Below, one piece after another: positions 37,232 through 43,561 of a stretch of 43,561 nt of DNA. How positions within the stretch are numbered: the first letter of the stretch is position 1; each line of letters starts with the position of its first letter. The notes beneath the pieces were generated by a model. It saw only the letters and a list, made by a program, of their open reading frames with translations, was not told the origin of the DNA and made no database searches. The position numbers were made by a program, and so were the translations under genes. The stretch is from Pirellulaceae bacterium (GTDB lineage: Bacteria > Planctomycetota > Planctomycetia > Pirellulales > Pirellulaceae): positions 1 through 43,561 of the forward strand of contig JALOQX010000008.1 of the NCBI GenBank assembly GCA_025459265.1. Direction: 5' to 3'.

Positions 37232-37402
37232 GGAGGCCTGGAAGGCCGACCGTCCATAGCCAAGGGCGACAGCCCTTGGGACACGGGCCGCGAGAACCTC
37301 GGAGCCCTGGAAGGGCGACCGTCGTCAGAGGACGAGCGGTGGCGGTGGGCGTGCCTGGGCGCGCCGCTCGCACGCGGTTCTCTGTCGCCCTTCCAGGGCT
37401 CC
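37232..37402. repeat. Set of related GGA-loop hairpins and a 19-bp inverted repeat
   Basis: Three related units: GGCCT-GGA-AGGCC (within 37232-37254), GCCCT-GGA-AGGGC (within 37301-37323) and the inverted copy GCCCT-TCC-AGGGC (within 37384-37402). The first two are 23-bp direct repeats differing at two paired positions, so the stem is preserved. The second and third are a perfect 19-bp inverted pair, GGAGCCCTGGAAGGGCGAC at 37301-37319 and its complement at 37384-37402. Another stem, CCAAGGGC-GACA-GCCCTTGG, lies at 37260-37279. Confidence 0.7.
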
Positions 37403-37560
37403 CGATGGGGACCTGGTTCCGTGTCCAGGGGCTGCGTGCGTCGCTGCGCGACGCCCCGGCCCCTGGCTCTGGACGGACGCCTCTCCGAGGCGCGCCCGCG
37501 AGGGATCTGCTGTCAACCGCTGCGAAATGTGCAGGGGTTGCGACCGATAGAGCGGCGACG

Positions 37561-37593
37561 GGTGGCTGGGGACGAGCGCAGCGAGCCCCCAGC
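37561..37593. repeat. Intergenic hairpin repeat, copy 1
   Basis: GCTGGGG/CCCCAGC arms enclose ACGAGCGCAGCGAGC. A second copy with the identical core lies at 38891-38923 and has a compensating base-pair change in the arms. Confidence 0.65.
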
Positions 37594-37629
37594 GTCCGGC
37601 TGCGGACCACGCGAGACGGAGCTGCATCG

Positions 37630-38856
37630 ATGCAGGACATCTTGGTGGAAAAACCGTACGAGTTCATCCCGCCGCACCGCGGCAACTGGTGGCCGGCGGT
37701 GGTGCGTGACACAAACCTGGCCGGGTACTACCTGCGGCGCGCGGAAGGCATCGTCCGTCACGAGCTGCGCGGCGCTGCGCTGCTGCGCCGGTCGTTGGAC
37801 GCAGGACATGGGATCCTGCTGACGCCCAATCATGCGCGCCTGAGCGATCCGCTGGTACTCGCCTGGCTGGCCCGCGATGTGCGCTGCCTGGTGTATGCCA
37901 TGGCCAGCTGGCACCTGTTTCATCAAGGGTGGTTTCGGGCCTGGGCCATTCACAAGATGGGTGGCTTCAGCGTGTATCGCGAAGGTATCGACCGGCAGGC
38001 GATCAACACCGCGATCGAAATTCTCGAGTCGGCCGCCCGGCCGCTGGTGATCTTCCCGGAAGGCGCCGTGTCCCGTACCAATGACCGGCTGCACGCACTG
38101 CTCGATGGTGTGGCCTTCATCGCGCGGACGGCGGCCAAACGTCGCGCCAAGAGCGTGCCGGACGGACAAGTCGTGGTCCACCCCGTGGCGATCAAGTACT
38201 TCTTCGGAGGCGATTTCGAAGCCACGGCGGATCCGGTCCTGACCGAAATCGAACGGCGGTTGAGTTGGCAGCCGCAGACGCATCTGGCGACGGATCAGCG
38301 GATTGCCAAGGTCGGTCTGGCGCTGCTGAGTCTCAAAGAGCTGGAGTATCTTGGTCGGACTTACACCGATACGCTGACCGTCCGGATGGAGCGTCTGATC
38401 GACCGGTTGCTCGGGCCCTTGGAACAGGAGTGGTTCGGATCCGTCTCGCCAGGATCAGTCGTGCCGCGGGTCAAGGCGCTGCGCATGAAAATCATGCCGG
38501 ACATGGTGCAGGGGCGTCTGGCAGAGCCGGAACGGGACCGGCGCTGGCGGCAGCTGACCGACATCTATGTCGCCCAGCAGATCTCCTGCTACCCGCCCGA
38601 CTACCTCGACCATCTGTCGGTAGACCGGCTGTTGGAGACCATCGAACGGTTCGAGGAGGATTTGACGGACCGGGTGCGTGTCCACGGGCACCTGCAGGTC
38701 GTGATCGAGGTAGGACCGGCCATTCCGGTGCGGCCGGAGCGCGATCGACACGCGGAGGTGGATCCGCTGATGCGGGAGATTGAACGTCAGCTGCAGGGGA
38801 TGCTCGACCGTCTGGCGGCCGAATCGCCGCTGTACCGGTCGTCCGCGGCGCGCTGA
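37630..38856 (+). CDS. PlsC-family glycerolipid acyltransferase
   Basis: Probably transfers an acyl chain to a lysophosphatidic-acid-like acceptor in phospholipid synthesis. 408 residues from the ATG at 37630 (GGAG 8 nt upstream). The HX4D motif is NHARLSDP (H68, D73), and the acceptor-binding motif is FPEG (142-145), preceded by FSVYREG (113-119). The remaining about 200 residues (FEATADPVLTEIERRLSWQP onward) are a charged helical extension not found in the 240-residue E. coli PlsC; it contains no motif I can name. Substrate cannot be told from sequence. Confidence 0.85.
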   Translation: MQDILVEKPYEFIPPHRGNWWPAVVRDTNLAGYYLRRAEGIVRHELRGAALLRRSLDAGHGILLTPNHARLSDPLVLAWLARDVRCLVYAMASWHLFHQGWFRAWAIHKMGGFSVYREGIDRQAINTAIEILESAARPLVIFPEGAVSRTNDRLHALLDGVAFIARTAAKRRAKSVPDGQVVVHPVAIKYFFGGDFEATADPVLTEIERRLSWQPQTHLATDQRIAKVGLALLSLKELEYLGRTYTDTLTVRMERLIDRLLGPLEQEWFGSVSPGSVVPRVKALRMKIMPDMVQGRLAEPERDRRWRQLTDIYVAQQISCYPPDYLDHLSVDRLLETIERFEEDLTDRVRVHGHLQVVIEVGPAIPVRPERDRHAEVDPLMREIERQLQGMLDRLAAESPLYRSSAAR

Positions 38857-39129
38857 TCGACGCGTCGGCCCCACGTGAGCGGCATGTTCGGGTGGCCGGG
38901 GACGAGCGCAGCGAGCCCCCCGGTACCCGGAATGTTGGGGGCTGACTTGGATCGGGACATGGGGGCGCCCTGTTTGTCCGACGCAGGGTCGCAAGAGATC
39001 TGCGGATTCTAGGGACTGGGCGGTTGATCCGCCCTGGCCGCCAGCCGTCGACAGGACGTCGGACGCGCCACGCTCCAGCGACCCGTAAGGTACGGTTGGG
39101 GAGTCGGTGGGGACCAGGGGGAAACGGCC
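38857..39129. other. Intergenic region between acyltransferase and GGDEF genes
   Basis: 273 bp. It holds the second hairpin repeat (38891-38923) and a small CCGTA-AGG-TACGG stem near 39083. An AGGGGG ribosome site lies 8 nt before the GTG at 39130. No convincing promoter was identified. Confidence 0.5.
38891..38923. repeat. Intergenic hairpin repeat, copy 2
   Basis: Same core as 37561-37593 (GGGGACGAGCGCAGCGAGCC), with CCGGGG/CCCCGG arms instead of CTGGGG/CCCCAG. The change keeps the base pair, so the hairpin itself looks conserved. No T-run follows, so it is not a classic terminator. Confidence 0.65.
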
Positions 39130-40416
39130 GTGGTATCGCTCGTCTTCGTGATCGGCACGCTCAACATTGCGCTCGGGTTCGCGCTCGCCCTGGCGCTGGA
39201 ACACCGCCTGGTGCTCTACGTGCCGGTCTGGACGCGTGACCGCTCGCTGCCGGGCGCCACGCTCGCGCCGCGCACACCGACGTCCGAGAGGGTGGAGCTT
39301 CCGGCGCAGGGAGTGGAATCCGTGTCGGCGGACAGCCTGCGGGACTCGGATCGCAAGCCACGCCCCGCGGCGGGCGGACCGGCGCTGGCGGACGAAATGC
39401 TCGGTACGCTGCAGCGCGATGTCCACCTGCACGTCGACACGCTCCGGCAGCTGGAGGATCAGATTCGGGGTCTGCTGGCCGATCCCGACCCGGCGACGGT
39501 GCGTGCGTGTGCGGAGCAGCTGGCGGCAGCGGGGGAAGAGTGGTTGACGCGTCAGTGTGCGGTGGTGCGGACCATGGCGGACACCCGGGAACGATGGGGG
39601 CCGCACGTGGATGTCGAACGCCGCCTGGAGCGGATGCTGTTGGATCAATCGCCGGCGATCGAGACCAGCTGCCGCGCGCTGGCCGCGATCGATCCCTTGG
39701 AGGACGCACAGGCGGCCACGCGGCTGGTCCGCGAGGTAATCCGCCTGGTGCGGGACGCGCACCAATTGCGTGACGGCGTGCAGGAGGCGTACGCGAGCCT
39801 GGCCCTGCGCGGTGTATTGGCCGAGCCGCTCGATCTGCCGGCGCACGCCGATCGGCTGACCGGACTGCCGGATCGCGTGGGGCTCGCGCTGTTGTGCCGT
39901 GCCTGGAGCCGCACCGCCGACGGGCACAGCGAGCCGCGACCCATTGCGCTAGTGGACGTCGATGACTTCGGTCGTGCGAATGAGCTCCTTGGCACGCGCG
40001 CGGCCGACCAGCTGCTGCAGGCGGTGGCCGACCTGTTGCAGCGCGAGTTCGCCCAAGGGGCGGCGCAGGTCGGGCGCTTCGGCGGGCAGCAGTACCTGGT
40101 GCTGTGGCAGGCTGGGGAGTCTCAGGCTGCCGGCCGGCAGTTGGAGCGTCTGTTGACGTTTGTCGCCGAGACACCCTTCCCCTGTGTCGGCCAGGAGTAC
40201 CGCTTGTCGCTGCGCAGCGGCCTGACGGAGCTGCATCCGAGCGAGGACGTGGCCGAAGTTTTCCGCCGGCTGAGCGGCCTGACGGAGCTGGCGCGGCAGG
40301 CGGGACCGCACCGCCTGTCCGTGGATCGGCAGGGGGACCATCCGGTCACGGGCGTCGCATCGCCTGCACCAGCCGCGCATGCCCTGCCAGATCCGGTATC
40401 GTCCGCAGTTCCGTGA
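39130..40416 (+). CDS. Membrane protein with degenerate GGDEF domain
   Basis: 428 residues from a GTG at 39130 with an AGGGGG ribosome site 8 nt upstream. One N-terminal membrane helix (1-25), a disordered linker (35-85), a helical sensor-like region (90-225), then a GGDEF-type domain (about 240-390): DRLTGLPDRVGLALLCRAW, LVDVDDFGRANELLG, RFGGQQYLVLW. The signature reads GGQQY (318-322) instead of GGDEF, and no RxxD inhibitory site precedes it, so diguanylate cyclase activity is unlikely; it may bind GTP or act by protein contacts. Its last 71 bp overlap prmC on the other strand. Confidence 0.82.
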   Translation: MVSLVFVIGTLNIALGFALALALEHRLVLYVPVWTRDRSLPGATLAPRTPTSERVELPAQGVESVSADSLRDSDRKPRPAAGGPALADEMLGTLQRDVHLHVDTLRQLEDQIRGLLADPDPATVRACAEQLAAAGEEWLTRQCAVVRTMADTRERWGPHVDVERRLERMLLDQSPAIETSCRALAAIDPLEDAQAATRLVREVIRLVRDAHQLRDGVQEAYASLALRGVLAEPLDLPAHADRLTGLPDRVGLALLCRAWSRTADGHSEPRPIALVDVDDFGRANELLGTRAADQLLQAVADLLQREFAQGAAQVGRFGGQQYLVLWQAGESQAAGRQLERLLTFVAETPFPCVGQEYRLSLRSGLTELHPSEDVAEVFRRLSGLTELARQAGPHRLSVDRQGDHPVTGVASPAPAAHALPDPVSSAVP

Positions 40417-41230
40417 ACCGCCCGTCGTCGGCGACGATGGCGTGCACCGCGGACGCGATCATCGGGCTGACTTCACACAGCAGCCAGCCGCCGGGCTGGA
40501 GTCGCTCGGCGGCGGCCGGGACCAGCCGCGCGATGACCTCCGTACCGGTCGGGCCGGCCACCAGCGCCAGACGCGGCTCATGGTCGCGCACGTCGCGCGA
40601 CAGCGCCGCGTATTCCGGCTCACTTACGTACGGCGGATTGCTCAGCACCGCGTCGAAGCGCACCTCCGGAGGGACCGCGGTGAGCAGATCCCCCTCCACC
40701 AGCTCGACACGATCCAGGACGCCGTGCCGCGCGCAGTTGTACCGTGCGACGGCCACCGCGCCGGCACTGACGTCGGTCGCCCAGACGCGGCAGTCCGGGA
40801 CGTGGCGCGCGGCGCAGACCGCCAGGATACCGCTCCCTGTGCCCACGTCGGCGATCGTCGGTGCGGGAGTCGGCAGGACGCCGGTGCGCGCCAGGTCGAT
40901 CAGCGTGAGGACCAGAAACTCCGACTCCGGGCGCGGGATCAGGACGTCCGGCGTGACGCGGAACTCGAGCGAATAGAACTCGCGCTGACCGGTCAGGTAG
41001 GCGACCGGCGTCCCCTGGGCCCGTTGCCGCACAAGTTCGCGAAACGTGCTCCGCACCGACTCGGAGGCGACCTCCCCATAGGCTGTGAACAGGTCGATCC
41101 GGCGGCAATGCCGGGCGTGGGCCAGCAGCAGCTGGGCCTCCAGTTGCGGGCTCTCGGACCCGTGTTGGCGCAGATAATCCCCGGTCCAGGTCAAGAGCTT
41201 GCCGATCGTCCACGGTTCCGCTGGGGCCAT
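40346..41230 (-). CDS. prmC: Release factor glutamine methyltransferase
   Basis: Methylates the Gln of the GGQ motif in RF1 and RF2, raising termination efficiency. 294 residues. SAM-binding DVGTGSG (128-134), the substrate-Gln motif NPPYV (198-202), and VLIPRPESEF (96-105), all diagnostic for PrmC. The ATG at 41230 with GGAGA upstream lies about 50 bp after the stop of prfA, its substrate gene. The tail overlaps the convergent GGDEF gene by 71 bp. Confidence 0.95.
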   Translation of the reverse strand: MAPAEPWTIGKLLTWTGDYLRQHGSESPQLEAQLLLAHARHCRRIDLFTAYGEVASESVRSTFRELVRQRAQGTPVAYLTGQREFYSLEFRVTPDVLIPRPESEFLVLTLIDLARTGVLPTPAPTIADVGTGSGILAVCAARHVPDCRVWATDVSAGAVAVARYNCARHGVLDRVELVEGDLLTAVPPEVRFDAVLSNPPYVSEPEYAALSRDVRDHEPRLALVAGPTGTEVIARLVPAAAERLQPGGWLLCEVSPMIASAVHAIVADDGRFTELRTIPDLAGHARLVQAMRRP

Positions 41231-41282
41231 GCAAGTCTCCGCGGCAGACCCGGGACGACGAGGCGGCCCGGTTGGGCCGCCG

Positions 41283-42368
41283 TCAATTCATGTCGGCGGC
41301 CATCGAGCCGCGCAGCTGGTCGCGGTCATACGCGATCAAGGCGTCCGTAATCGGTGACAGATTGCCGTTGAGGATCTGATCCAGTTTGTACAGCGTCAGA
41401 TTGATGCGATGGTCCGTCACGCGGTTCTCGGGGAAGTTGTACGTGCGAATGCGCTGGCTGCGATCGCCCGACCCGACCAGGCTGCGGCGCACGTCGGCGC
41501 GCTTCGCGTGCTCCTGCTGCTGATAGAAATCGTAGAGTCGGGACTTGAGAATCCGGATCGCCTTGGCCAGGTTCTTATGCTGGCTTTTCTCGTCCTGCAT
41601 GGACACGACGATGCCGGTTTCGTAGTGCGTGAGGCGAATGGCCGAGGCGGTCTTGTTGACGTGTTGGCCGCCGGGCCCGCTGGCGTTGAAGATATCCTTG
41701 CGATAATCATCCGGCTTGAGGTCGACTTCGACATCTTCAGGTTCGGGGAGCACGGCGACGGTGGCGGCCGAGGTATGGATGCGCCCCTTGGCTTCCGTTT
41801 CCGGCACGCGCTGGACGCGATGCCCCCCGCTCTCGTAGCTCAGGGCGCGATAGACGCCCTCCCCCGCCAGCGCCAACGTGACCTCTTTGAAGCCGCCCAG
41901 CTCCGTGGGGCTGACGTCCAGCAGTTCGACTTTCCAATTCTGGAGTTCGGCGTACTTTTTGTACATGTCATAGAGGTTGCGGGCAAAGAGCGCGGCTTCG
42001 TCGCCGCCGGTGCCCGCGCGGATCTCCATCACGCACCGCGTGCGATTGGCGTCCTCGCCGCCAATGGTCAGGTCGAGCAGGTCGATCCAGATGGCCTCGC
42101 GCCGCTCGATTGCCTCCGGCAGCTCCGAGTCGGCCATCTCCCGCTCGTCGGCGTCCGTGCTCTGGGCCATCTGCCGCAACTGGGCGATCTCGTCGCTCAG
42201 CCGCTTGAAGGCTCGGTACTTGTTGGCCAGCTTCGCCAACGACCCGTGCTCCCGGGCCGCGGCCGCCATCCGCCCGGCGTGGGACACCACGGCCGGATCC
42301 ATCATCTGCCGCTCCAGCTCTTCAAACCGCGCCAGCTTTTCTTCCAGCATATCGCGCATCGGGTTCAC
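41283..42368 (-). CDS. prfA: Peptide chain release factor 1
   Basis: RF1, recognises UAA/UAG and triggers peptide release. A GTG at 42368 is favoured (361 residues; GGAGG 10 nt upstream); an ATG at 42359 (358 residues) is the alternative. The codon-recognition tripeptide is PET (189-191, in [20 protein letters not shown]), i.e. the PxT form of RF1, not SPF of RF2. The catalytic GGQ is at 233-235 ([10 protein letters not shown]). It lies between rpmE and prmC in one transcription unit. Confidence 0.96.
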   Translation of the reverse strand: MNPMRDMLEEKLARFEELERQMMDPAVVSHAGRMAAAAREHGSLAKLANKYRAFKRLSDEIAQLRQMAQSTDADEREMADSELPEAIERREAIWIDLLDLTIGGEDANRTRCVMEIRAGTGGDEAALFARNLYDMYKKYAELQNWKVELLDVSPTELGGFKEVTLALAGEGVYRALSYESGGHRVQRVPETEAKGRIHTSAATVAVLPEPEDVEVDLKPDDYRKDIFNASGPGGQHVNKTASAIRLTHYETGIVVSMQDEKSQHKNLAKAIRILKSRLYDFYQQQEHAKRADVRRSLVGSGDRSQRIRTYNFPENRVTDHRINLTLYKLDQILNGNLSPITDALIAYDRDQLRGSMAADMN

Positions 42369-42577
42369 TCTGTCGTTGCCTCCAGACGCCACCTGCGGCG
42401 GCGATTGGAGGCATGCACGCAGATCGCTGCCAGCGTGTGGCGGAGGCCACGGGCCAGCGGCCGGTCCCGAAGCCCGCTCGTGCGCCGGGTCGTGCGCGGC
42501 CCGCGCGTCGACACGCATGGCCAACAGGACCCGCGTCACGCGTACATGCCCCGCGCCGCGCAGCAGCTGCCAGGTCG

Positions 42578-42814
42578 TTACCGCTTCTTCTTGGGACGCT
42601 CCGTGTTGAAATAGCTTCCGGCGGCGAACTTGGTCTGGAACTTCTCGATGCGACCCGCCGTGTCGACGTACTTCAGCTTGCCCGTGTAGAACGGGTGGCA
42701 CGCGTTGCAGATGTCGACCTTCAGCTCCTTGCGCGTGCTGCGCGTCTGGAATCGATTCCCACAACCGCAGGTCACGACGGTCTCGTAGTATTCCGGATGG
42801 ATCTTCTCTTTCAT
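42578..42814 (-). CDS. rpmE: 50S ribosomal protein bL31, zinc-binding type
   Basis: 78 residues. Zinc ligands are all present: C16 and C18 (TCGCGN), C36 and C39 ([12 protein letters not shown]). The start [14 protein letters not shown] matches the family. First gene of the rpmE-prfA-prmC unit; the strong promoter at 42872 precedes it with a leader of about 50 nt. The C-terminal tail NTERPKKKR is slightly longer than in E. coli. Confidence 0.97.
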   Translation of the reverse strand: MKEKIHPEYYETVVTCGCGNRFQTRSTRKELKVDICNACHPFYTGKLKYVDTAGRIEKFQTKFAAGSYFNTERPKKKR

Positions 42815-42871
42815 GTGCGTAAGTTCCCACGGCGGAAAGGCTTGCACGCCAGCTGGCGGGGCAAACGCAGA

Positions 42872-42900
42872 AGTATAGCACTGCCCCCGGAGGTCAGCAA
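42872..42900 (-). promoter_or_regulatory. Sigma-70 promoter of rpmE-prfA-prmC
   Basis: Minus-strand TTGCTG (42895-42900), 17-bp spacer, TATACT (42872-42877). Near-consensus -10 and exact spacing; the best sigma-70 match in the window. Confidence 0.75.
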
Positions 42901-43053
42901 GAGGCGGCCGCGACGATGGCCGCGGGACCGCGCACGGATGCCAGCTGGCAACGCGACGCCGAAACCGGCCGGCACGATGACCGGCATCGCACGTATCACA
43001 GCCAGCTGGGGAGCTTTGTCGGGATCCGCTCAATGCGAAAGGTATGGATCAAA

Positions 43054-43105
43054 GTAGTCATCACGCTCCGCGTGATGAGATCCTCTCGCGGAGCGAGAGG
43101 ACTAC
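43054..43105. repeat. REP-like cruciform element
   Basis: An outer stem GTAGT/ACTAC closes two hairpins: CATCACGC-TCC-GCGTGATG (43059-43077) and CCTCTCGC-GGA-GCGAGAGG (43082-43100). Both stems are perfect 8-bp pairs with 3-nt loops, and the two hairpin heads (CGCTCCGCG and CGCGGAGCG) are reverse complements of each other. The design is like that of REP/BIME elements mobilised by TnpA-REP proteins; no such gene is in the window. Confidence 0.7.
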
Positions 43106-43121
43106 AGTTCCCAGGAGGATA

Positions 43122-43190
43122 GGGGAGTAAGGGCAGGACGGGGGGAGCGCGCGGGGCGCGGGGACGGGGAGCGCGGGAAGCCAGGCGGGG
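43122..43190 (+). other. G-rich tract with G-quadruplex potential
   Basis: At least eight runs of three or more G lie within about 70 bp, e.g. GGGG at 43122, GGG at 43131, six G at 43140 and GGGG at 43153, with loops of 5-7 nt. The plus strand could form a quadruplex. No gene link is apparent. Confidence 0.4.
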
Positions 43191-43561
43191 AGTGAGCCGG
43201 GACGCGGGGCGGCACACTCTTTACTGATGCACATTATCAGGGCGAACCGGGCGGTCGCGGACGGGTCACCGGCGAGGAGCCGGCGCTGCGCAGTGCCGGA
43301 GGTGACGAGGCCGGTCGCCGAAGCGGGGGAGCTGGCCGCAGGGGAGGAAAGTGGTGACATATTCCTGTCGCTGCTCGCCACGCCCCGCGCGAGCCCCGTG
43401 GGACCCGCAGTGACTCAGTCCCGCAACTGCGCGGTGAATAGAGTATCCTGTCATGCGGCTCTTTCTCGTTTAACCCGCAGCCGCAGGCGAGGACGGTCCT
43501 GTCACGCACCCGACTCGAGCAACCGGCTGTGCAGGAGCCGACCTTGGTTGCGCATGTCCTT

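Larger units (their letters stand above)
37136..37629. other. Hairpin-rich intergenic region
   Basis: 494 bp with no convincing gene. It contains several separately listed inverted repeats plus a nested structure at 37425-37466: outer arms CCAGGGG/CCCCTGG and an inner 7-bp stem GCGTCGC-TGC-GCGACGC at 37438-37454. Open frames cross it but they are interrupted by hairpins, have no ribosome site and resemble translated repeats. No tRNA was found. A GGAG ribosome site for the acyltransferase sits at its right end. Confidence 0.6.
42901..43561. other. Non-coding terminal region
   Basis: About 660 bp upstream of the rpmE promoter. It holds a REP-like cruciform (43054-43105), a G-rich tract (43122-43190) and, near 43467-43496, a short sequence that resembles a dispersed planctomycete repeat. 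A possible small open frame at 43237-43509 (minus) has no ribosome site or recognisable motif. No tRNA or other RNA gene was recognised. Confidence 0.55.

Noticed and set aside
37276..37629. N-terminal extension of the acyltransferase (118 extra codons)
   Set aside because: Runs through hairpin repeats, is Arg/Pro-rich, and the ATG at 37630 has a good GGAG site and the start of the conserved part.
38455..39927. 490-codon minus-strand frame opposite the acyltransferase and GGDEF genes
   Set aside because: Spans an intergenic repeat and two genes in antisense; no recognisable features.
43237..43509. 90-codon minus-strand frame in the terminal region
   Set aside because: No ribosome site, no similarity to anything recognised, and atypical composition.

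Overview
The window is GC-rich and densely packed. It most likely comes from a planctomycete (Planctomycetota). I infer this from three things: the pairing of secreted TPR proteins with an ExbB and two ExbD genes, the gene set rpmE-prfA-prmC, and small nested-hairpin intergenic repeats of a kind I remember from that phylum. No rRNA, tRNA, CRISPR array, insertion sequence or prophage gene was seen.

Positions 1-17365 (all minus strand) are one long flagellar operon, read from right to left: flgB, flgC, fliE, fliF, fliG, fliH, fliI, fliJ, a motE/ylxF-like gene, fliK, flgD, flgE, flbD, motA, motB, fliL, fliN, fliO, fliP, fliQ and fliR (cut by the window edge). It encodes rod, MS-ring, C-ring, export gate, export ATPase, hook and stator. 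fliM is absent from its usual place between fliL and fliN. Upstream of flgB (17366-17720) is a well-matched sigma-54 promoter and an array of TCGGCA half-sites.

Positions 17721-23147 (minus) hold the matching regulators: a sigma-54-dependent NtrC-type response regulator, a soluble histidine kinase, a FlgN-like chaperone and a membrane-anchored TPR protein, all behind a sigma-70-type promoter at 23205-23234. The implied circuit is: housekeeping promoter, then kinase/regulator, then the sigma-54 promoter of the structural operon.

Positions 23277-28270 (minus) carry an alpha/beta-hydrolase-fold protein whose catalytic triad positions all look substituted, malate dehydrogenase, and two overlapping envelope genes that share a module of about 100-130 residues, present three times in total. 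Diverging from them, 28531-34933 (plus) is a five-gene cluster: two secreted TPR proteins, an ExbB with a long extra-cytoplasmic N-terminus, and two different ExbD proteins. No TonB, TolA, TolB or Pal accompanies it. This is the best candidate in the window for a poorly described system.

Positions 34962-38856 hold a XerD-like recombinase (minus), galE and a PlsC-family acyltransferase (both plus). A 494-bp hairpin-rich intergenic block separates the last two. Positions 39130-42814 hold a membrane protein with a degenerate GGDEF domain (plus), which overlaps prmC tail to tail, followed by prmC, prfA and rpmE (all minus) behind a clear sigma-70 promoter. The last 750 bp appear non-coding and include a REP-like cruciform element and a G-rich tract.
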